The notes beneath the pieces are model-generated. The model ran no database searches, was not told the DNA's origin, and saw only the letters and a program-made list of their open reading frames with translations. This document shows positions 30,880-42,330 of a stretch of 64,000 nucleotides of DNA, in pieces. Both the position numbers and the translations under genes were made by a program. Each line of letters starts with the position of its first letter. The stretch's first letter is position 1. The stretch is from NCBI GenBank assembly GCA_942159475.1, contig OW804094.1, positions 54,804,966 through 54,868,965 on the forward strand. The letters run 5' to 3'. The DNA is from Sthenelais limicola. Its lineage: Eukaryota > Annelida > Polychaeta > Phyllodocida > Sigalionidae.

Positions 30880-32788
30880 ATGACCCTTTCTCGGGGCAGG
30901 CGTTTATTTGGGACCTGGCGTTCTATCAGTGAAATACGGTAACAAACGTTATATACCTGTGACTCAGCCAATGACAATTACTTCGGCGTGGGGGGCTATA
31001 CCGAAGCCGGAATCTAACAAAATTAGACTGATACATGATTGTAGTCGCCCGCTGGGGAAGGCCATAAATGATTTAGCCACCCACCAACCCTTTAGTTACC
31101 AGAGCTTTAATGAAGCTTTAACAATGGTCGCACCGGAGAGCTGGTTATGCAAGATGGACCTGCAGGGTGCCTATCAGTCTGTCAGGGTGCACCCCTTGGA
31201 CCACCCAGTATAGGGGCTAAGTTGGACCTTTGCTGGACAGGACCATCCCACTTATATGTATGACAGGCATCTACCTTTTGGAGCTAGACTGTCTCCGGGA
31301 ATCTTCAACACCCTTACACAAGCCATGATGAAATATGTGACTTGATATCTCTAGTAATGGAGACCCTGGGAAAGAAGAACATTAGCAAGAGAGCCTTGCA
31401 GAGTCTCGCCGGAAAACTTAATTGGGTGTGGCTGTGTTTTCCATGGTGGAAAACACTTTGTGCACCACATCTATGACAGGATTAAGACATTAACCATGCC
31501 TTGGCACTGCTGTCGGGTGACAAAAGCTCTGCGACTGATGTTCAGTGGTGGATTGATCAGGCCTGTATGTTCAACGGAGGGAGAGAGAGAGAGAGAGAGA
31601 TTGGTTGCTTTACGCCTCTATCAACACATTTAATATGGTTATATCAAGGGCGGGAGAGCTGAGAGGGAGGCAGTTTATGATCATACCCAGGAAATAGAGA
31701 TAGAGAAGTAGGGATAGAGAAGTAGGGATAGAGAAGTAGGGAAAGAGACAGAAACAAAAGAGACAGAAAGGCACTTTATGAGGAGGGGAGATTTCACCTT
31801 TACACCTGCAGGTAATTGATAAAAATAGTCTGGGCAAAAACTAACCAATTTAGAGATAACGCACATGTTGTGACCTTACCATGAGTCCGGCGTCACAAAC
31901 TGTGCCCTGTCAGGGTAGTACATGTGCTACCATATTCAAGGATGCCGCGTCTGTGCCCTTGAGTGCACCTACACTGAGCTATCAGGTGGGAGAGAGGATC
32001 TGCAAACTACACGGTCCAGAAATTTAGCCCGCTAGAGGCCTAGAGGATATTATTTTATTTTCTGTTTGTGTTCTTATAGTTGTTGTTTTTCTCACGTTTA
32101 ATGACTGCCCACCACCCCGCCCTGCTTCCTCCACTCTCTCTTCCTATTCGTATTCTTATTGTGTAATACCTGCTCCCCACAGTACCGCCGTCGCCGCTAC
32201 TGTGGAAGCAGGGAGGGAAGCATGCACTAGAGTGAGGAGTTGTTGAAGCTATGTAAACATGGGGGGACTGAGTGACAACAGGTAGAGGGTGCATGAATGT
32301 TTTCAAAACAACATTGGTAGACCATGAACGCAGTAGTTTTTCCAGACAAAAGGGTAGCTAACTAAGTGAAGTTTCTCTCAGGCGAATTACAGGTCGCAAC
32401 TTACATGGGATAACAACCAATTTTAGGCCATAAGAACGGGTCGTTTATATATGGGGAGAGGACGCTGATTCAGGGGCGACAGGAAGAATTTCTGATGTGG
32501 GATTCCACCCTCATAGAGGGCGGGTCAGTCGCGCCTTGTCAAGATTTTATAGACCGGATTAGATCCACTTTGTGGGGAAATATTCAAGACACCAACTCCA
32601 TCAGTTGCCACAGTTTCCATCGCAGGTCTGTGACCTGGGGTCATAAGTGTGGACTTGATGCCGACTCTATAAGAATGCTGGGGAACTGGCACTCAAACTG
32701 TTATCAGAAGTATTCAAACCCAATATTAGTGACAGGACATTACCAGGGTAATGATGGAGAGACTCCCCAAGTAAAATATATTCACTAG
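30880..32788 (+). pseudogene. Decayed DIRS-like element: RT, RNase H trace, tyrosine recombinase C-terminus
   Basis: 30908-31213 encodes a DIRS-group RT start: WGAIPKPESNKIRLIHDCSRPLGKAIND and KMDLQGAYQSVRVHP with the first catalytic Asp. After a stop, LPFGARLSPGIFNTLTQAMM continues to about 31330. The YxDD block is missing. 31360-31570 gives SKRALQSLAGKLNW, then GGKHFVHHIYDRIKTL in a shifted frame, then DVQWWIDQACMFNG, matching the connection/RNase H entry. A GA microsatellite and about 850 bp of unrelated or degraded sequence follow. 32495-32788 encodes the recombinase C-terminus (CHSFHRRSVTWGHKCGLDADSIRMLGNWHSNCYQKYSNP) with His-x-x-x-Arg spacing altered by one residue, GNW in place of GHW, and a candidate Tyr. 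It is non-functional. It is distinct from the Ngaro at 12.7 kb. Confidence 0.82.
31578..31760 (+). repeat. GA microsatellite and GATAGAGAAGTAGGG minisatellite
   Basis: A (GA)n run lies at about 31582-31602. Three to four copies of a roughly 16 bp unit GATAGAGAAGTAGGGA lie at about 31698-31747. Both interrupt the DIRS-like remnant. Confidence 0.85.
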
Positions 32789-33137
32789 GCTACTAGTATG
32801 GGTTTTTGGGGACACGAGGAGTAAAGCCTGGAATTAATGAACAGTCAAAATAGACAGTACAGGGACAATTCGTCTTTTTAATTGGTTTCTTTAATTGTTT
32901 ATAATAAGAATACCTTTATTTGATCTGTAATTGATACCTTTAATTGTTCTGTAATTGTTTCCACTATTGACTGGTTATATACGGTAATTTTCTTTAATTG
33001 ATTCTTTAATTGCTTGCTCTTACATGTCCAATTGTATTATTATACTGTATTATTACTGGCGCGCGCACAAGGAAATGTTAGCTATAGCTGAGTTTGAATA
33101 AAAACTCCCTTTACCCACAACCACTTGTTGAGTTAAA

Positions 33138-33203
33138 AGTAAGATTACCATAATGTGAAGTATTTGGTGGACGAAACACACTTCACACTATGGTAATTTT
33201 ACT
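33138..33203. repeat. Inverted repeat with 23 bp arms downstream of the DIRS-like recombinase
   Basis: AGTAAGATTACCATAATGTG.. (33138-33160) pairs with 33181-33203 with two mismatches around a 20 bp spacer. DIRS-type elements end in inverted repeats and carry internal complementary regions. The position 350 bp past the recombinase makes this a candidate terminus. An independent small MITE is the alternative. Confidence 0.6.
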
Positions 33204-35870
33204 ATAGGGCAGTCCTGAGTGGGCGGTGGCGGCACCATTGGCGCTAAAGCGAACTACGGTGTGTGGCCATCAGGGGACAAGCGGCCGATGCATATCAGTG
33301 TTGCAGGACTGTGGATATAAGAGCTATTTCCGAAAAAAAGTACATGAAATATTTCTGTTGTATAGCTGAAACCGCTCTGATTTATAGACCTAGATTTCCA
33401 CTTTCTAAAACTGTGTTTGTTATGAAAATATAATGATTGGAGTCTGGGTAATGAGCATTTTAAAAAGTCAGGGTATGTTGGACATGCCTGCTCATTTGAG
33501 AGAGTGAGGCAACTTGAAACACACCAGTAGGTATCTCTGTATTTCTTTTCAACATTGACAATGCTTATGATAATAGGAAATAGGCAGCATTTCTACACAT
33601 GACGTGCAGTTCCTCCAAGAGAGCCTTTACATCAAATAAGTGAATGTTTTAAATACGGTAGCCTAACACTTATGGGTTGAGTGTTACTTTAACTGAGGGT
33701 GTTACAGCTATGAAAAATAGGTTGTCCTCTGCGATTTTTACATGCCAAATCGCCAGGGCAGGCTCTTATAAACTTGCCGAACCTCTTTAGATAAAAACAA
33801 AAGTTATTAGCCCACAACATCGCTGAAACCTTTTATTACCTCACATAAAATTCCTTGAACTGGGATGGGAATATTTTATGTCGCATTACGACCGAAATAA
33901 CGCAAAATAATAGGGAAAATATGGGTATCTGAAACATAGGTGTAGGAATCGAAATATTTGCCCCAGCCTTCCCAAACATCCCCTGATATCCCCTGCTATA
34001 TGTACGCCAAAGATTGTAGAGATTCAACAAATTTTAGGTACCGTACCCTGAAATAAAATAACTTTAAATGAGGGTGTTACAGCTAAAACAGGTTCTCCTC
34101 TGCGATATTTCCCATAGGTTTCCCCTCTAGCTAAGAGAGAAATATCTAATTTATAACCACAAAAAGTCCGCCAACTTGGTGGGTGAAGAAAAAAAGTTTA
34201 ATTTCACACACTGTGCTTTAACACCCTTGCATGACACCTGGACCGACCGGCGACAATGGCATAATTAATTAATTATGCTTGCATAAAAACCCAAGCAAGA
34301 AGCATCGCCACATTCCGCCATCGGCGATGCATTAGCACTGTACAACTTCCTCTATGATCAGGGAACCCACTCTATTTCTCATTGTCCAACACCCAAAAGT
34401 TACATGACTGCCTAAGTTAGAGCCTTAGGGAGAGATTGGACCAAGATTTTTTAGCTCTTACTGGTATAATTAGTGCATAACAGACCTCTCACATTCACCC
34501 TTTATCTGCATGAGGACGTCGAAATCAGACATTGTTGTGGTCCTTACACCTTGTGGCAATGTGGTAAACTAACAGCAAGTGCCAGGAATGGTTCCTCACC
34601 CTCCCATGAGGTAGCGCCACCGTATGATGTGTAAAACAGCGCCGCGTTGGCGATTGTTTTTCACGTTGACTTAACATTAAAATTACACGATTTTGGAGGA
34701 GGGTGGGCGGGACAGTAAGGAGAATGGTGGGCGGGATGGTGGGCAATGTCTGCCTACAAAAACAAAAACGTAAATAGCCCAAGACTTCCCCTCAAACTCT
34801 GACGATAGGCCTTGATCTGGTGCCATCACACTCTCTGGACGAGAGGCGACCAAAAACAGCAGCAGGCATATTTCGAATCCTTCTGTCGCCCCGGGCCTTC
34901 ACAGCCATGGCTCAATACCTTCCACATCTCAACCTGGCCGCGTCGTTTTCCTAGTAAACATACCGATAGCCGACATCCTTACCCAGAAATCGCAACGATA
35001 GGATGTCCTCTGCAAGTTTTGTCCGAAGAAATAATCAATCTACGCTGTAAAATAGATTTTCGATATTTCTATACTAATCCTATGGGGATGCGTTGGGACT
35101 GCCGATCGCCATTTGCGCCACCCCGTTGGAGCCCTAAGGGCACCCAGGCCAGGCCTAGCCAGTGAGCCAGTGAGCGTGCTCCCTGCACACACGGTGGTGT
35201 GTGCAGGGAGGACGGGGCAGGAGAGGGGGGGGGGGGGGCGGTGGATCATTCAACAATCTGTAAGGTAAACGTCAGTCACAAGCACCTCATTTATCACAGG
35301 AAAAAACATATTATGGGCAGTTTGATACTTCTGGACGTGACCTGGACATGGTATGGATATGGCCTGCTTGACTGCGAACTCTCAGTTCCAGTGCGTGGCC
35401 TAGGCTATATGTTTTCTAAAAATCATGGGTGTTCAATAGTTTGAAAATCAGGCTATACCTTTCCTGAGTATCCAAACATGATAACCCTATGCGCACACCC
35501 ATTCTGCTTCACAGCTTTTTAGCCCTCTGTAAAGTGTATGCCCCAGTGCGACCTGCACATAAAAAGCAGTCCACTCACTGGTCAAGCATCAAGCTTTCCT
35601 AGTGGCATAATGCGCGACTGTGTACTGCACACACTGTCAATCACCATGTATTTTAATTTGATAAGTAAAGCTATATAAAGGCATATATGGCCCATGTACC
35701 AATGTATTTTGGATATTCATGCAATAAGGACTTTTAATAACTGTAAATTACTATCTTCATAATAATATCTTGTCAATTGTTTGGTCACCAAGATATTATA
35801 TTTAGCATGATATAAGTTCCCAGTGCTTCCTTAAAAGTGCGTGAAAATGCACCAAGAAACTACCCTCAAG
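33204..35870. other. No recognisable gene; small repeats only
   Basis: A roughly 45 bp block (ACTTTAA-TGAGGGTGTTACAGCTA, then CTCCTCTGCGAT) occurs at about 33690 and 34061, suggesting an old duplication of about 370 bp. A perfect 14 bp hairpin with a GGTG loop lies at 35179-35210, followed by a 14-G run at 35225-35238. The open frame 34812-35165 is unrecognised. Confidence 0.45.
35179..35210. repeat. Perfect hairpin, 14 bp stem, 4-base loop
   Basis: CTCCCTGCACACAC (35179-35192) and its exact complement at 35197-35210 flank GGTG. No U-run follows, and the context is eukaryotic, so this is not a bacterial-type terminator. Confidence 0.9.
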
Positions 35871-35876
35871 CATCTA

Positions 35877-36152
35877 CCCAGCTAACAATTTTCCGTTGTA
35901 TTCACGTTGTGGCGACATTATTTTCTATTTTTTGGTTGGTTGTAATTACGTAAATCTGTATGGAAGAAATAACGTGAATATAACGTAGAAATTGTTTTTT
36001 AAAAAAATTATTATTCTTTAATTTAAATTTTCTTTTGTTTAAAAAATTGAAAAAAATATTTACGTTGCATTCACGTTATTTCTTCCATACAGATTTACGT
36101 TGCTACAACGTAAACAATCACAACGTAGAAATTACGTAGTGTGTTAGCTGGG
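35877..36152. mobile_element. Foldback MITE, 276 bp, TA-flanked
   Basis: The ends CCCAGCTAACA (35877-35887) and TGTTAGCTGGG (36142-36152) are exact inverted copies flanked by TA on both sides. Inside, CGTAAATCTGTATGGAAGAAATAACGTGAAT (31 bp, left arm at about 35949-35979) recurs inverted near 36070-36105. Many AACGT strings fill the arms around an AT-rich centre. There is no coding capacity. The TA target suggests a Tc1/mariner-like or related mobiliser; the superfamily is an inference. Confidence 0.85.
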
Positions 36153-36154
36153 TA

Positions 36155-37620
36155 GGCTACTTAACCATACTACAGCCGTGAAAAGCCACAATACATGACA
36201 CCTCACTCCCCTTTAGCTGTCATTTCACACTCATCACCTGTCGCTCATTACACCCACCTCTCCCTCCCTGTGTTTAGGAAACCCCTCTAAGCTAAACCAA
36301 TCTGTATACATTGTGCAGTTATAGCACAGAGGGCGCCAGAAGCAAGGCGGTCGTTATTTTTAATTTTTCTATCTTCAAAGTACTACCCATGTAATATTGT
36401 GACATTAATGCTGTATTAGAATTGACCATCATGTGTCTTGAATTGTTTTCGGTGATATTCTTCTATATTTTGTCTGTGTAATTATCTGTGTGATATTGTA
36501 GAGGGCGTGTAATCATAACACCCCTAATCATTTACATCTGTATATGTACTGTACCCCCTGTGGGTCTGCTAACTGACCAACCCACAACCTACATCGCACA
36601 GGGGGGAGAATGATAGACACCCACACTCATGTGGACACTGTAGGCCAAATGATGAATAAGTGGATGTCCTTTTAAGGATACCAGTGGTTAGTGGTTAATA
36701 ATCATAACTAATTGAAAATTTACCTTAAAACAAGCTGAATATTTAATACATGATCATAAATGTGCATTTTGATGCACTAATAATATCCTGTATTGATCAA
36801 GACTATTATATATATATATAGCTTCATGATGCACATATTACTTATTAGTCCTGCGTTTTGATGTGCTACACTGTAGGCCTAGTGCCTCCTGACCCACTAC
36901 AGTCTACACTGCTGCCTGTGAAACAGCGCGACAAGTTGTATTCAAAACAACTTGTGAAGGTGTGCATTTTGACTCACAACATGTTGTGCATTAAAATGTG
37001 GTGTCCCAGTGCGAATGTGCACAACGGGAAGAACTATAATTTTCATCGGTTTATGCAAGAAAAACAGGATAAATAGGCAAGATATCTCTATGGTTTTCCA
37101 TAGGTTTGGACTGGTAATCTGTCCCCAGTTCACTGCAGCCTTGTTTTCAAACACAATAATTGGCAATATGGCGGCGCCCATAGGGAAACACAGGACAGCC
37201 ATATAGTCCCTCTGTCTATCTCTGTCTCTCCCCCTCCCTCTCCTAAACGATCCTATAGTAGCTATAGCCTATATGATTGTTGCTCTTCTCTCCCTTCTCT
37301 CCCTTCCCACTCCCCCTCGTTCTCTCTGTCCCCTCTCTCTCCCTCTCCTCTCTCCCTCCCGGGCTCCCTCCCCCTCTCTATCTCCCTCTTTCTCTCGTTA
37401 GCTGATATCAGGACATCTAGCGAATTCTTTCTGTTTTCCTACCTAATGTCCGATGATTACCTTTTATGTTCCACGGGAATTTGCGAAGAGAAACTAGACA
37501 AATTTACGTCCAGCTCGCGCACACTGTCTACTGGCCAGAGAGTCATGTGTTTTACCGCCATGCCTCGATTGGGATTTAATAATCTTGATGTCAGTCAAAT
37601 TTAAGTGACAACAGCTTCCC

Positions 37621-37651
<31 letters not shown>

Positions 37652-37745
37652 CACTAAAAGTCTACATCAAATACTGACCCCGTTTGAAATAAATCGATTC
37701 GATTCTAACCAATATATATGAATACTGCAAATATAATTAAATTGT
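36155..37745. other. No recognisable gene; CT-rich tracts
   Basis: 37205-37400 is a long C/T-rich low-complexity tract. 37618-37637 is a run of 20 C followed by (AC)n. The open frames at 36858-37206 have no recognisable content. Confidence 0.5.
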
Positions 37746-37750
37746 GACAT

Positions 37751-38242
37751 TTGGAGACTATTACGCAACTGAGGTTCCCATCGTCACGTCAAAACGTGAA
37801 CGACGTTGTTGATCAGCTGAGGTCAGAGCACTGCATCATGTTTTCTCGGTCTCGGGTAAAGTCATTCTATAACGAATCAAGTAGGTCTGATGATTTTATT
37901 CCGAAAGACAGGACGTATACAGTTCCTAATGTAGTAACCTTGGACTGCATGGTGTCTAATTTTGACAAACCTATGTCACAACATCAGAGGCCAAGAGGCT
38001 GCAGCAGCACCACCAACAACGGCAATAGTCCGAACAAGAGGAAGTCCTCGGTGGCCCAAACAACATCAAGATCCGCCTCCCCGATTATTGGACATTTGTC
38101 ATGCATTGGTGAGGACGTGATGCACCGAGATACCAAGGCCATTGCGAACAGTAAGCCTCATTTTGTTTCTGAAGAAAAGAAATCTATTAACTCATTCAAT
38201 TCACTCTATCAATTCATTGGTCTAGCGCTATTAAATAGCTAG
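37751..38242 (+). CDS. Unrecognised open frame, 163 residues
   Basis: This is one of the few longer frames that shows no sign of a mobile element. It is Ser/Asn/Arg-rich and low in hydrophobic stretches, with a repeated-Ser/Asn segment (GCSSTTNNGNSPNKRKSS, about residues 83-100) resembling a disordered region with a basic NKRK patch. No domain is recognised. There is no TATA box or clear initiator upstream. It could be a host exon, a domesticated fragment, or chance. Support is weak. Confidence 0.25.
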   Translation: METITQLRFPSSRQNVNDVVDQLRSEHCIMFSRSRVKSFYNESSRSDDFIPKDRTYTVPNVVTLDCMVSNFDKPMSQHQRPRGCSSTTNNGNSPNKRKSSVAQTTSRSASPIIGHLSCIGEDVMHRDTKAIANSKPHFVSEEKKSINSFNSLYQFIGLALLNS

Positions 38243-39222
38243 TTAATTATGACTTATGACATCTTTGTTGCTACCTGTTCGCTATTTCATCAGGGTTTTA
38301 ACTTTTAGTAGCTCATAGTCATAGACATAGTTATCTTTTAGTTGCTACGTAGCACCCGACGAAATTGCGTAAAGTGTACCGTAAGTGAGTTTACAGCGCG
38401 ATATATCCACTTGCACGTCGACCGTCCGCTATATCACCGTCGGACGGAGACCCTGGCGACCGTGTGACGTGCAAGAGGACGGGAGGGTCCCCCCCCCCCC
38501 CCCCCAAAAAAAAAAAAATTGTTTTAGTTCTGTTTTTTGGGACCATGAAAAGTGTTCTTAAATGCTCTGACTGTGAGTACATTGTCTTGACGTGTGGAAG
38601 TAAGACTGGTTTCAATCAGACTTGTAGACTCTTTTTAAAATGAATTACTCTGGCGATACATTTTCCTAAATTATACATATTTTTAGGATTCTTTTGTCTA
38701 AATGTTTAATGATCCCAGGCGCGGCCACAATTTCACCTCCCCCCCCCCCCCTCCCCCGCCCAGGTACTAGAGGAAGACCACCATTGTGGTAATCTATATA
38801 TAGTCCTGGTAAAAAAATTGCAAAACAAAAATATATACTTCAATAGTACTGAATCACTCAAACACATCACAATGGACGTTAATTTCTACGCTTTCTACAC
38901 GTTCCTTTACCCGCCCTCCTTTTGGGTTTATACGTCCGCATAATTTTGTACCCGCATTTGGTGGAGGGTGGGTGTAAATTTCACACTCTGTGATTACCTA
39001 GGCTAATAATGTCCGTGTAAAATTATTAATATGGCAGTGTTGAGGCAATATTAATAAAGAAGGTGGTAAAGTCGAACCACTCGCGATTTATTTCTTGACG
39101 ATATATCATGTAAGGTTGATTATAGTTGTTACATAGGTTCATTCCCTAATTTAAATTTAAATTTATTCTTTAATTCTTCATTTCTTGGAGGAAGTATTTC
39201 TTGAAAATTATTTTTGTTAATA
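38243..39222. other. No recognisable gene; homopolymer tracts
   Basis: A run of 17 C followed by 13 A lies at 38489-38518, and 13 C at 38739-38751. Nothing else was recognised. Confidence 0.5.
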
Positions 39223-39558
39223 TTAATTGAAATTGTATTCTCTCCATAACGTTACACCATAAGCTGACTTTTTCAAGATTAATTTGTAGAGTTTCGTTTG
39301 CCTTAGCCCACGTTGCTGGCCTTGATTCCCCGACCAATGCTCTGCTTTTGGGGGCAAGGGGGCGGATACTTTGTCTACGTTTGCCTTTGATCTGATTTCA
39401 TCTGAGGCAAAGAGGACTGTGTCGTCCACAAGGAGATATATTGTTGCCTTAGTTACCACGTTCTGTAAATCATTTATATAAATTAAAAAGAGCAAACCCC
39501 CTTTACAGTGATAGGCAGAATAGATACATTTCAAACAAACATTGAGCCGATTTACCAA
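39223..39558 (-). pseudogene. LINE reverse-transcriptase fragment
   Basis: The minus-strand frame contains GLLFLIYINDLQNVVTKATIYLLVDDTVLFASD. This corresponds to the G..LGPLLFLIYINDL and FADDT.LF catalytic blocks of CR1/Jockey/RTE-type LINE RTs, with LVDD in place of FADD. The GS(V/I)LGP part is deleted, and nothing recognisable continues downstream. About 110 residues survive of an RT domain usually near 250. Dead fragment. Confidence 0.85.
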
Positions 39559-39559
39559 T

Positions 39560-40310
39560 AACTACCAAACCAAATCGTGGCCAGACTACTATGAAATTGT
39601 GTGGGTGCATATTTCCCACGATCTCAGGTTTTCATCCAATTTTGTCTGAAATCGTCTGTGTCTGCGCAGTAAAAATGAAAAAATCCATACAATTCCATCC
39701 TTCGATCATGGCCATGGCCACCGACATCATGAAAACATCTGAGATCTCGACTGTGTGCGTCGGCCTTAAATGAGAACGTTTTCGTAAGTCATCATTCTAT
39801 AAATGTGGCGGGATTTCTGCAACCATTATGCAAGGGGTTGTGGGTAGCGGAAGTGCTTAACAAATCACTCGAAATTATGTTGATACTTTGAAAATCTATT
39901 AAGAATAAAGTTTATGTGTAGTACTTTATTTTTCCTGTTCTGTCTGGTCGCCGAACTCAGGCACCCACTGAAGACCACCGCGCGGTGAGCTGGGGTTATT
40001 TCACGATTGAATATATAAAACCGATGTAAAATGTAACAACGCCTGAATAAATAGTTGACAAAAAAAATCCAAAGAATTCCTCAAATGCCGCAAAAGGATG
40101 ACATGACTTAATCCGGTCATTCAATCAGCCACCGACTTCCTACCCGTACTTAATATAAGTCCCATATTGCAATCGAGAGGGAGCTTTGCGCGTGCGCTTA
40201 GCCCTTACAACTGTTGGCGGGGAACTGTCTGTTTTCTTCAAAGGAGAAACAAGAACATTTTGAACAACATTCAAGATTTTCCTAGGTCTCCCCCTCCTTC
40301 TTTTCAAATA
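39560..40310. other. No recognisable gene
   Basis: Two short frames (39591-39773 and 40167-40352, plus strand) lack motifs. No repeats were noted. Confidence 0.45.
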
Positions 40311-40319
40311 GTGTTCCCG

Positions 40320-42330
40320 AAAAGACCCCCAGCCCTCTCCACTCAGGGGTAAAAAGTATACGCTTTTTTGTTCCAGTCTTTGAAAAGTACCCCCTTTCCG
40401 CGAATTTTCAAGGCATTTTACCCCCCCCCCCTTTTTGTGGTAAAACGCAGAAATCTTATGCTAAAAAAGACCCCTTTTTATGATTTCAAGGAGTCTTGCT
40501 TAACATGATACCCCATTTAATACCCCCCCCCCCCTTTTTTGTGGCAAAAAGCGGACAACTTTATGCCAAAAAGGACCCCCTGGGGTCTGGAGGCCCCCAG
40601 GTACCAGTGGCGGTACCAGGGGGGGGGCTGGGGAGCACCAGTCCCCCTACACCCCTTAAAATGTCTCCTGTGCCCCCCCCCTAACTCAGAGGGGCAGAGG
40701 GCCCCTAATGTCCTGATAAGGGCCCCTGCAGTAGTGGTCAGATACACTGCCGATGTGCACTTTCCTTCGAATCCCTGACTCTACATGTACAACACTCCCA
40801 ATAACCCCATTTAATGTGGAAAGCATTCAGTAGATTGAGGGTGTCTGAGAAAAAACACTAATTAAACTGAAAACTATGTAACATGTTTTTTAAACTTAAT
40901 AATTCTTTTAACATTAAACCCAGGATTGTACTTAAGATTATACACCAACCCCATTGGCTATATTGTGGAGGTTCATTCACTATAAGCCATGTATCAGTGA
41001 AAGTGAGGAAATGTACATCTCAAAGCAATACTGATCATGGATCGGGTAGTGGTGGTAGGGTGGTTGGGTGGTAGGGGGTATTTGGTAACCACAATCATAA
41101 CAAACAATTGAAGTTGTAGGATAAGCATGCTAGAGTATTCGAAGTTGTACTCTTATAGTGAATAGGATATATCCAAGGCCATCCTCTATCCTACACTTAA
41201 TGATTAGCCGTTCATAGTTCTAACTTTCAGTTGTAGTGGTTGCTTGGTAGACTTGCGCAAGTCTTTGAATTTTTTTGTTTAAAAAACTAAAACTATCACG
41301 TTATGGTCAATACCACTCTACAAACAACTGCAGTCTTAAGGACGAGGGCTAGTCTAGTCGCTTGGCTTCATGAGCTTATTTGGTTCTTACACCATTTGAT
41401 ATGACTGCTATACTATCAGTCAGGTAGAGTAGAGGTATGTTCAGGCGAAGCCAGACTAGAGGATAGCCTATATGAATATTAATAATAGTAATAATACGTA
41501 ACAGCGTAGTCCCGTTTCTAGACTAATGAATCTCATTTATTCAGCTTAATTTATACAGCTGGTCAGTTGACCATGAAGCCCATTGCGCATGCGCATTAAT
41601 TACATATTCCTCCAATCGGAAGGAATCACGTGGTACACATTTACATCTCTTGAGTAATGAACCAATGACAGGCCTTAACCAATCACCTTGCAGGTGCCTC
41701 ATTAAGGCAACCAATCAGGTGGTGTTAATTGGTTCACTGTCCGTGACCTGAGGGGGTGGGTCCGTGGTGACGTCACACCAGTCTGACCCCTGGCTCCCCC
41801 TTGTGTGTAGGTGCGATATTACCATACATATATTATGAGTAATGATGCATAATAGAGAGATGGGTAATTAATGCCATTGACTAATGTTGCACAATGTTAG
41901 GCAATAAATGTATATAAGATCAAATGAAACTTGAGTAATGTTATAGAATATTATGTAATCATATGTAATCAAAAAGGTGTGATTTGTGGTCGTGACAGTA
42001 TCTTTGCTTTTATTCATTGGGCAAAACAGCCAGAAATGGGCGATGAAAAAGTTGCGGGCCAGAGTAGCCTTGATGCGGAGATTCTGTCATAATTATATGC
42101 TTTTCTGTGCCACAATGTGAGTGAAAAAATACCCCCTTTTCCAACATTTCACGGAATTTATTTGCAAAAATACCCCCTTTTTCAGCATTTCGCGGAAATC
42201 AGCTGCAAATTGGTACCCTTATTTCTGATTTCGCGCTCCGTGTTTGTGAGTGAAAAATGACCCCTTTCTCCGCGAAATTGGGAACAAAAAAGCGTACACT
42301 TTTTACCCCTGAGGGGGGTGGGGGTCGGGA
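40320..42330. repeat. Inverted C-rich repeat arms, about 2 kb apart
   Basis: 40347-40412 (CAGGGGTAAAAAGTATACGC, TTTTTTGTTCC, AAAGTACCCCCTTT.CGCGAA) matches the minus strand of 42246-42317 (CAGGGGTAAAAAGTGTACGC, TTTTTTGTTCCC, TTTCGCGGAGAAAGGGG). Both arms contain further short tandem units with TACCCCC and a GTGG(T/C)AAAA-CG string (40431-40580 and 42120-42240). This could be the ends of one large element or two opposed copies of one repeat. No TSD was identified. Confidence 0.65.
41584..41775. promoter_or_regulatory. Promoter-like cluster: NRF1, E-box, CCAAT boxes, CRE
   Basis: Within 192 bp lie TGCGCATGCGCA (41584-41595, a perfect palindromic NRF1 site), CACGTG (41627-41632), CCAAT at 41612, 41662, 41679 and 41711, an inverted ATTGG at 41728, and TGACGTCA (41768-41775, full CRE). 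Such a combination is typical of TATA-less animal promoters. No recognisable ORF starts within 2 kb on either side, so the transcript, if any, is unknown. Confidence 0.5.

Noticed and set aside
35179..35210. Strong hairpin considered as a transcription terminator
   Set aside because: The context is a eukaryotic repeat region, no T-run follows, and no gene is adjacent. It is kept only as a structural repeat.
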